This document shows, one piece after another, positions 46,555-53,072 of a stretch of DNA of 64,000 nt (positions are counted from its first letter, which is position 1; each line of letters opens with the position of its first letter). The stretch comes from Devosia enhydra. Its GTDB lineage: Bacteria; Pseudomonadota; Alphaproteobacteria; Rhizobiales; Devosiaceae. Below the pieces are notes generated by a model. That model ran no database searches and had not been told where the DNA came from. It saw nothing but the letters and a program-made list of their open reading frames with translations. The position numbers and the translations under genes were made by a program. The DNA lies in NCBI RefSeq assembly GCF_900119845.1, contig NZ_FPKU01000003.1, positions 301,645-365,644 of the forward strand, written 5' to 3'.

Positions 46555-47202
46555 ATGCCCTTTGGAAAGACAGTGGCGGCCGGCCTGGCCGTCGTCCTCA
46601 CGCTGGCCAGCCTTGCAAGCCCGGCCATGGCGCAGAACGTCTCGTTCCGGACGATCTTTTCGCCCTCCCAGTCGGCCAGCCAGCAGGCCCAGCAGCCGGC
46701 GCAGCCGCGCCGCACCCAGCCGCTGTTCGCGAGCCGCAGCATGCAGGCCCCGCGGGCCGAGAACCGCTTCGCGCGCCAGATGGTCGCCTACCAGACCCGC
46801 GAGAAGGCCGGCACGGTGGTGGTCGATACCAATGCCAAATATCTCTATCTGGTGATGGGCAATGGCCAGGCCATGCGCTACGGCATCGGCGTGGCGCGGC
46901 CCGGCTTCGAGTGGGCCGGCACTCACAAGGTGACCCAGAAGCGCGAATGGCCGGGCTGGACGCCGCCGGCCGCCATGCGCAAGCGCCAGCCGCATCTGCC
47001 GGCCTTCATGGAAGGAGGCCCCGACAATCCGCTGGGCGCCCGCGCGCTCTATCTGGGCTCGACGCTCTACCGCATCCACGGCACCAACGATCCCTCGAGC
47101 ATCGGGCAGAACCTCTCCTCGGGCTGCATACGGATGGTCAATGACGACGTCATCGATCTCTACAACCGCGTGCCGGTGGGCACCCGCGTGATCGTGATCT
47201 AG
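46555..47202 (+). CDS. L,D-transpeptidase (YkuD domain)
   Basis: 215 residues from the ATG at 46555; a TTG at 46549 is an alternative. A signal peptide (ending ASPAMA) and a glutamine-rich linker precede the YkuD domain. The catalytic motif is HGTNDPSSIG ... SSGCIRM, with the active cysteine in SGC. These enzymes make 3-3 peptidoglycan cross-links or attach proteins to the wall, and are abundant in polar-growing rhizobia. A candidate CtrA-like site lies upstream. Confidence 0.95.
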   Translation: MPFGKTVAAGLAVVLTLASLASPAMAQNVSFRTIFSPSQSASQQAQQPAQPRRTQPLFASRSMQAPRAENRFARQMVAYQTREKAGTVVVDTNAKYLYLVMGNGQAMRYGIGVARPGFEWAGTHKVTQKREWPGWTPPAAMRKRQPHLPAFMEGGPDNPLGARALYLGSTLYRIHGTNDPSSIGQNLSSGCIRMVNDDVIDLYNRVPVGTRVIVI

Positions 47203-47215
47203 CTTTTGGAAGGTC

Positions 47216-47251
47216 GCGTTTCCGGGCGATTTTCACGTCGCCCGGAAACGC
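47216..47251. repeat. Strong hairpin after the L,D-transpeptidase gene
   Basis: The perfect 14-base arms GCGTTTCCGGGCGA (47216-47229) and TCGCCCGGAAACGC (47238-47251) have an eight-base loop. No T-run follows, so it may be a transcript-stabilising hairpin or a factor-assisted terminator rather than an intrinsic one. It matches none of the repeat families. Confidence 0.7.
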
Positions 47252-47301
47252 TCTGGTGACCAATTGCCCTCAAAGATGAGCTCCGCTCCGGGGGCAGCGT
47301 C

Positions 47302-49116
47302 ATGAATGATTTCAGAACCTTGGTGAGGCGCTTCCGCTCCGACGAGCGGGGCGCCTTTCTCGTGATCTTTGCGGTGATTGCCATCGCGCTTGTGGCGATG
47401 GCCGGCGCGGTGGTGGATTTCACCATGGTGCAGCAGACGCGCAACCGGGCGCAGGTGGCGCTCGATGCCGCGGTGCTGGCTCTGCAGCCCAAGATCTACA
47501 GCCTCTCCGAAGACGCGCTGCGCGACAGCGCCCAGGCCCTTCTGTCCGAAGCGCTGGCGAGCCCGGGGATCGGCGCCACGGTCGAGACGGCGCGCAAGAA
47601 CACCACCAACGGCCAGCTTTATCTCGAGGCGCGGCTGGTTGTGCCCACCGCGTTCGTGACGCTGGTGGGCGTGCACGAGATGCCGGCGCGGCTCGTGGCC
47701 GAGGCGACGCGGCGGCGGCTCAATGTCGAGGTGGCCATGGTGCTCGACAATTCGAGCTCGATGAACCAGCAGAGCCGGATGTCCAACCTCAAGCAGGCGG
47801 CCAACAACGCCGCCGACATCCTGTTTTCCAACGAGGACAGCCAGCCCAACGTCTTCGTCGGCGTGGTGCCGTTCACCGAATTCGTCAATGTAGGTACGAC
47901 CAACCGCAATGCCAGCTGGATCGACCAGACCGGCACCTCGCCGCTCTCGCGGGTCAATTTCGACAGCGACGACAATTCGGCCACGGCCTTTGCCGGGCCG
48001 GTCAACCGCTTCGACCTCTATTCGCGCGTCGGGGCGACATGGCGCGGCTGCGTCGAGGCGCGCCCCTCCCCCCATGACGTGAGCGATACACCGCCCGACA
48101 TCAACAGCCCCGAGACATTGTTCGTGGCATCGTTCGCGCCCGACGAGCCCGATACGCGCGACAATCGCGGACGCGATGTCTTTGGCAACAACTACCTCTC
48201 CGATACCGGTGGCACATGCGTGCAGCCGGCCGGGGCCGGATCGTGCCGGTGGGTCGAAACGCGCACGCAATGCGACCGCAACGGGCGCTGCGACGGATCG
48301 ACGACGGTGAGCGCCACCTATACCGCGCCCAATGGCATGACGACCACGGGCGCCGATGTCTGCTCCTGCTCGGCGACCCCGAGCGGCAGCGGCAGGGTGA
48401 CGATCACGGGCGATTCGACCTCGGAGACCGGGCGCGGCAGCAATCGCACCCTGACCCGCACCATGAGCTGCACCTATTCGGCCGCCATGGCCGACCTGCC
48501 CGAGCGCGAAGCCCAGGAGCGGCTCTGCAAATATCAGGGCGCCACGGTTTCGAACAATCGCGAGGGGCCCAACATGGATTGCCCCATCGCCGCGGTACTG
48601 CCGCTGACCAATCAGCGGCAGTCGGTGAAAGGCCGGATCACCGCCATGGTAGCCAATGGCTACACCAATATCCACCAGGGCGCGATCTGGGGCTTCCACA
48701 TGCTCTCGCCCGCCGCCCCTCTCACCGAGGCCACGCCCTATGATCAGGCGACCTATAAGGTGATGATCCTGATGACCGATGGCGAGAACACCCATCCCTC
48801 ATCGGACACCATCAACGGCTCGGCCCGCTATGTGGCCTATGGCTATCCCTCGAACGGACGGCTCGACGGATCGGCCAAGGGCAGCCTCACCGCCGACATG
48901 GACCAGCTGACCAAGGACACCTGCGACAACGCCAAGCAGCAGGGCATCACCATCTTCACCATCGGGCTCAACCCGCCCAACCAGTCGACGCGGGACATGC
49001 TCACCCACTGCGCCACCAGCAGCGACCACGACTTCTTCCCCGATGAGCCGAGCGAGCTCAACGACATCTTCGCAACGATCGCGAGCCAGCTCTCCAATCT
49101 GCGGCTGGCGCAGTGA
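47302..49116 (+). CDS. TadG-like pilus-assembly protein with a VWA domain
   Basis: 604 residues. The N-terminus is TadE/G-like: a short basic segment, then DERGAFLVIFAVIAIALVAMAGAVVDF as membrane anchor. A von Willebrand A domain follows with the metal site DNSSSM and MTDGENTHPSS. Between the two halves is an insert of about 160 residues rich in cysteine (CVQPAGAGSC, QCDRNGRC, DVCSC, MSCTY, RLCKYQG, MDCPI). It is an exported, probably periplasmic or surface protein. No other tad/cpa genes are near, so it is an orphan. Confidence 0.87.
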   Translation: MNDFRTLVRRFRSDERGAFLVIFAVIAIALVAMAGAVVDFTMVQQTRNRAQVALDAAVLALQPKIYSLSEDALRDSAQALLSEALASPGIGATVETARKNTTNGQLYLEARLVVPTAFVTLVGVHEMPARLVAEATRRRLNVEVAMVLDNSSSMNQQSRMSNLKQAANNAADILFSNEDSQPNVFVGVVPFTEFVNVGTTNRNASWIDQTGTSPLSRVNFDSDDNSATAFAGPVNRFDLYSRVGATWRGCVEARPSPHDVSDTPPDINSPETLFVASFAPDEPDTRDNRGRDVFGNNYLSDTGGTCVQPAGAGSCRWVETRTQCDRNGRCDGSTTVSATYTAPNGMTTTGADVCSCSATPSGSGRVTITGDSTSETGRGSNRTLTRTMSCTYSAAMADLPEREAQERLCKYQGATVSNNREGPNMDCPIAAVLPLTNQRQSVKGRITAMVANGYTNIHQGAIWGFHMLSPAAPLTEATPYDQATYKVMILMTDGENTHPSSDTINGSARYVAYGYPSNGRLDGSAKGSLTADMDQLTKDTCDNAKQQGITIFTIGLNPPNQSTRDMLTHCATSSDHDFFPDEPSELNDIFATIASQLSNLRLAQ

Positions 49117-49177
49117 GTAGGGGGCGGCCTCGCGCGTTTGGTGCGGCGAGAGGGCGTGGGGGAACATTCCTACCCCT

Positions 49178-49257
49178 CGTGCTCCTCGCGAAAGCAGGAG
49201 CCACTATTGACGGATCACATGCCCAAAACGGAGGTCCCTGCTTTCGCAGGGACGACG
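49178..49257. repeat. Family B repeat, partly decayed
   Basis: The right half is intact (GGTCCCTGCTTTCGCAGGGA); the left arm has diverged (CTCCTCGCGAAAGCAGGAG). It lies 60 bases after the TadG-like stop. Confidence 0.75.
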
Positions 49258-49296
49258 CGAGGATAGAGCCGGATTTATGCTGAACGGAGAATTCGC

Positions 49297-49536
49297 TCAG
49301 GCGCTCTTGAGCTGGAAGCGGCGGCCGCCGGGGAAGGCCTTGAGGACACGGGCCTGCTCTTCGGGCGTGAGGCCGATGATCTCGACTTCCATGGGGGCTT
49401 CGTCGAGCACGCTATCGGTGAGCGCCAGGCGGCCCTCATCGGTCAGGGCCGGATGGTTGTGCGCATGCTGGATGAGGCGCGGGCCGGATTTGGCGCGCGA
49501 AAAGCGCGCAAAGGACTGGTGCAGATGATGATTCAT
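49297..49536 (-). CDS. Small hypothetical protein
   Basis: 79 residues from the ATG at 49536, preceded by AGGAG at good spacing. The protein is soluble, with a His-rich start (MNHHLHQ) and a C-terminal module EVEIIGLTPEEQARVLKAFP that looks like a helix-rich motif. The coding frame continues beyond this start, but the Shine-Dalgarno site supports it. The family is not recognised. Confidence 0.65.
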   Translation of the reverse strand: MNHHLHQSFARFSRAKSGPRLIQHAHNHPALTDEGRLALTDSVLDEAPMEVEIIGLTPEEQARVLKAFPGGRRFQLKSA

Positions 49537-49711
49537 GCCCGAACTCCTCTTCCTGCCGGTCGTCGCCATGGCGGTTGGCCATGGATATTGACGATCACTT
49601 AACGAGCCAATCGCGGCGGAAGTTGCACGCACGATCGCGCACATCGTCACATCCGCTCACAAGGCTGAGACGAGCGCGACGGACCAGAGCTTGGCCCGCC
49701 GCCCGAAGCGA

Positions 49712-50119
49712 TCAGACGCGGCTGAGCTTGAACGTCTGGCAGAGCACGCCCTTGCAGCCATTGATGGTCATGGTGTCGGTATCGACCAGCGTCAAAGTGC
49801 CGGCGACGGTATCGCCGAGATAGTTGGCCTCGCCCTTCCAGGAATAGCCCACCGAGCGCTTGGCGCCCTGCAGCACGAACTGGTTGAGATATTGAAGGTT
49901 CTCGGGCGTACGGGCCTCGCCGGCAAGATGCACGAGCTGGGCGCAGACTTCGTGGTTATTGCCGCAGAACGTGACCTTGAAGCGGGTGGTGCCATCGGCA
50001 TCCTGCCAGTGGCCGACCGGCGTGATGCCCGTGGCCGAGACCGCCGGCGAGATGGCCGGCACGACAGCCAGACCGAGAGCGAGGAATGCGGCCGAAGCCG
50101 TCTTGATAAAGGTGCGCAT
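49712..50119 (-). CDS. DUF2147 secreted protein
   Basis: 135 residues from the ATG at 50119. A signal peptide (about 1-29) precedes the DUF2147 domain: PVGHWQDADGTTRFKVTFCG, two further cysteines (HEVCAQL and CKGVLCQTF) and the aromatic SVGYSWKGEA. DUF2147 is a small beta-barrel-like periplasmic domain common in Proteobacteria; function unknown. It is monocistronic. Confidence 0.83.
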   Translation of the reverse strand: MRTFIKTASAAFLALGLAVVPAISPAVSATGITPVGHWQDADGTTRFKVTFCGNNHEVCAQLVHLAGEARTPENLQYLNQFVLQGAKRSVGYSWKGEANYLGDTVAGTLTLVDTDTMTINGCKGVLCQTFKLSRV

Positions 50120-50274
50120 CGCAACCCCCTGCAGAGTCGTGGTTGATTTGGGATCAGGCGTCCCGATTGGCCGGCACCCTAGAACCAAGGTGTTGAACGT
50201 CGCGCTAACACGCCGTTCATGTCGAGTTCAGCAACAGGGCAGCAATCGGGCAGCGCGTCTTAGGTCGCCCGCGA

Positions 50275-50970
50275 TCAGTTCCCGCCGGCCTTGCGCCGCT
50301 CGGCCGCCTGCAAGTGGCTCATCACATAATCGAGCAGCGGGCCCATGAAGAGATCGGCCAGCGTCTTGAGCACGATGAGCAGCACCAGCCCGATGACCGA
50401 GTGGATCAGCAGCGACAGCATGGCGCCAAAGATGATGGTGAGATGCAGCACGACGATGCGGACATAGAGGCCCGCGATGACCAGCCGGCCATCGAGCGCC
50501 GTCGTCGGCACGGCCAGCACACCCAGCCCGCGGGTGAAGAACAATGCGGCCAGCGGGATCCAGACCCCGGTGGGGATGACCATCACGGTCAGCAGTTCGG
50601 CCGGACCCGAAACGCGGGACACCCAGCCCTGCCCGAAGATCGACCAGACGAACACATAGTGCACGCCCATGAAGATGCCGGCATGCACAAGGATGAAAAG
50701 GGCGAGCAACGGCCGGGAGGGAATGTCGACCGGCTTGCCGTTGATGCTGCCGAAGCTCGTGCGGGGGGCCCTGATGATGCCGACAAACGTCCAGAACCCG
50801 ATGATGGCGGTTTCGAGCCAGTAGAGCATGATGAGCACGAAAACGTCCCACCCCACCAGCAGCACGCCCAGAACCGGCAGCAGATTGGCCGCCACGAGCA
50901 GCAGGCTGCGCGGCTCGAACAGCGTGTGGAGCATCTCCGGCGTGATGCGGAACTGCGGCGTGGACGCCAT
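50275..50970 (-). CDS. DUF6498-like integral membrane protein
   Basis: 231 residues from the ATG at 50970. There are about six helices; the block NLLPVLGVLLVGWDVFVLIMLYWLE, split across the first two, matches the DUF6498 family. Later segments are ALFILVHAGIFMGVHYVFVW and a helix-rich C-terminus ending in a charged tail. Function is unknown; it is divergent from the diguanylate cyclase. Confidence 0.75.
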   Translation of the reverse strand: MASTPQFRITPEMLHTLFEPRSLLLVAANLLPVLGVLLVGWDVFVLIMLYWLETAIIGFWTFVGIIRAPRTSFGSINGKPVDIPSRPLLALFILVHAGIFMGVHYVFVWSIFGQGWVSRVSGPAELLTVMVIPTGVWIPLAALFFTRGLGVLAVPTTALDGRLVIAGLYVRIVVLHLTIIFGAMLSLLIHSVIGLVLLIVLKTLADLFMGPLLDYVMSHLQAAERRKAGGN

Positions 50971-51194
50971 CCTCTCTCCCCCGAGCAGCACAGGTCTCGC
51001 CAAAGTCCTAGAACCCTCAGGCGCAAAGCGGAAGCCTCAGTCTGGCCCCGCCGGGGCGATCGATGGAAATTGGCGTTGGCGCGCCACCACTTGGTTACCT
51101 CGAGGGTCTAGGGTGGCCGATGCCGCTTCCCCTCGCCCCCCGACCACCGGGCGATGCGGCATGACGGACGGACTTGAGATCATGGACTGAGCCT

Positions 51195-52676
51195 ATGGGT
51201 TTCTGGCGCGAACTTTTCTTAACCTTTTCGGTCGTGGCGCTCACCGCGATGGCGCTGGCACTGATCGCGCCACGGCTGCTGCGCCTCTCGGTGGCGCAGG
51301 GCCAGCTGCTCGTGGGCCTGATCTGCGGCGCCGGTGCCATCGGCGCGATGGCCTCATCGGCAACGGTCGCCCCCGGCATCCAGATCGATCTCAGGACCAG
51401 CCTCGTGGCGACGGCAGCTTTGGTGGGCGGGCCGTTGGGCGCGGTGACGACGGCGATCCTCGCCATGGGGTTCCGGGCCTATCAGGGCGGCGCCGGCGCG
51501 GGGGTGGGCGCAGCCATCGTGGCACTGACGGCGGCCGCCAGCCTCGGGGTGCGGATGGCCTGCATGAAGCGACGCGTCAGGCGCCGCGCCATCGTCATCG
51601 CCGCGCTGGCCACCGGGCTCATCACCGCGGCGGCAGTGGTTGCGCTGCCCACGCTCACGAGCCAGCAGCGCTGGGACCTGTCGGTGCCGCTGTTCTGGCT
51701 GACGGTGGTGACGATCATCCTTGTCGGCTTTACCCTGCGGCAGGCCAGCGACTGGGCGTGGGAGAGCCACATGCTGCGCTCCGCCCTCGCCCAGGCGCCG
51801 AACTTCTTTTACGTCAAGAACCGCCGCTCGCAGATCGTGGCGGCCAACCAGCAGGTGGCCGAGCATCACGGCTTTGCCAGCCCCGAGGCGCTGCGCGGCC
51901 GCACCGACCTCGAGCTGTCGCCCGGCGCGCATGCGGCGGCCCTGTTCGAGGCCGAGCAGGCGCTGATGCGATCTGGCACCCCCATCATCGAGAAGGTGGA
52001 AAAACTCCGCCGACCCGATGGCAGCGAGGCATGGTACGAGACCTCGAAAGTGGCGCTGCGCGACCCCTGGGGCGCGGTCATCGGGCTCACCGGGGTGACG
52101 GTGGATATCACGCAGCGCATGCGGCTCGAGGCCGATCTTAGGGCCGCCAATGCCGCCCTCGAGGCCCTTGCCGGCACCGATCCGCTGACCGGGCTCGCCA
52201 ACCGCCGCAGCTTCGATGCAGCGCTGGCCCGGGCCATCGCCGAGGCCCAGCGCAGGGACACGGGCTTTGCCGTGCTGATGCTCGATGTCGACATGTTCAA
52301 GAGCTACAACGATCTTTACGGCCACATGCAGGGCGATGATTGCCTCAAGGCCATTGCCGGGGTGCTGGTGAGCGCCCTTCAGCGCCCCGCCGACATCGCC
52401 GCCCGCTATGGCGGGGAGGAGTTCGCCATGGTGTTGCCCGACACCGACCTTGCCGGCGCGATGGTGGTGGCCGAACGCATCCGCGCCGATATCGTCAGGC
52501 GGGCCATCACCCACAAGGGCAGCCCGTTCGGGGTGGTGACGGCCAGTATCGGGGTCGCCACATCGATGGGCGGCGAGGCAGCCCAGCAGGTGATGGCAGC
52601 CGCCGATGCGGCGCTTTATGCCGCCAAGCTCGCCGACCGCAACACGGTGCGCAACGCCGGCGCGCCGGCCTCATGA
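51195..52676 (+). CDS. Diguanylate cyclase with 5TM sensor, PAS and GGDEF domains
   Basis: 493 residues from the ATG at 51195. Five to six helices of the 5TM-LYT type (about 1-185) form a membrane sensor, a PAS domain follows (about 200-310), then a GGDEF domain. The active site is GGEEF in ARYGGEEFAMVL, and an RxxD inhibitory site (RPAD) lies five residues before it, so the enzyme should make c-di-GMP and be product-inhibited. It is convergent with the tRNA-His gene. Confidence 0.92.
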   Translation: MGFWRELFLTFSVVALTAMALALIAPRLLRLSVAQGQLLVGLICGAGAIGAMASSATVAPGIQIDLRTSLVATAALVGGPLGAVTTAILAMGFRAYQGGAGAGVGAAIVALTAAASLGVRMACMKRRVRRRAIVIAALATGLITAAAVVALPTLTSQQRWDLSVPLFWLTVVTIILVGFTLRQASDWAWESHMLRSALAQAPNFFYVKNRRSQIVAANQQVAEHHGFASPEALRGRTDLELSPGAHAAALFEAEQALMRSGTPIIEKVEKLRRPDGSEAWYETSKVALRDPWGAVIGLTGVTVDITQRMRLEADLRAANAALEALAGTDPLTGLANRRSFDAALARAIAEAQRRDTGFAVLMLDVDMFKSYNDLYGHMQGDDCLKAIAGVLVSALQRPADIAARYGGEEFAMVLPDTDLAGAMVVAERIRADIVRRAITHKGSPFGVVTASIGVATSMGGEAAQQVMAAADAALYAAKLADRNTVRNAGAPAS

Positions 52677-52730
52677 CAAGGGGCGTTTCGGGTCAGGCGC
52701 CCGGATCGGTGCGATGCGTGAGAAGAGAAA

Positions 52731-52807
52731 TGGTACCGCCTCCCCGGTTTGAACGGGGGACCCCTAGATCCACAATCTAGTGCTCTAACCAACTGAGCTA
52801 AGGCGGC
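52731..52807 (-). tRNA. tRNA-His (anticodon GTG)
   Basis: A 77-base gene with encoded CCA. Acceptor stem GCCGCCT / AGGCGGT pairs with a G1:U72 wobble, the D arm is TAGCTCAGTTGGTTAGAGC, the anticodon stem CTAGA/TCTAG carries loop TTGTGGA (anticodon GTG), and the T arm has GTTCAAA. The discriminator is A73 and no G(-1) is encoded. This is the unusual alphaproteobacterial tRNA-His form. Confidence 0.97.
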
Positions 52808-52897
52808 CCTGAAACGCGGCGGACTATATGTCGGGGCTTTGCCGATGACAAGGCCTGAAATTGCCTCCGTCATTCCCGCAATATTAAGGCCTTTGGC

Positions 52898-52906
52898 TTA
52901 ACCATG
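52898..52906. promoter_or_regulatory. CtrA-like half-site before the pseudokinase gene
   Basis: TTAACCATG matches the alphaproteobacterial CtrA half-site TTAACCAT. It lies about 170 bases before the GTG at 53073. A single half-site occurs by chance fairly often, so this only hints at CtrA control. Confidence 0.35.
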
Positions 52907-53072
52907 ACAGCGTTTCGCGGCGTGCCGGCGCGGGTGGCGTGTGGACCCGGGCCGGTGCGGGGCGATAATGAAGAAAAGGTTAAAGGATAGACCAGTTTGC
53001 AGGACAAGTTGGGCAGTGTCGGGCGCAAGACGGAAAAAGCACCGTCGACGCGGTGGCGATAGGAATCCGGCC

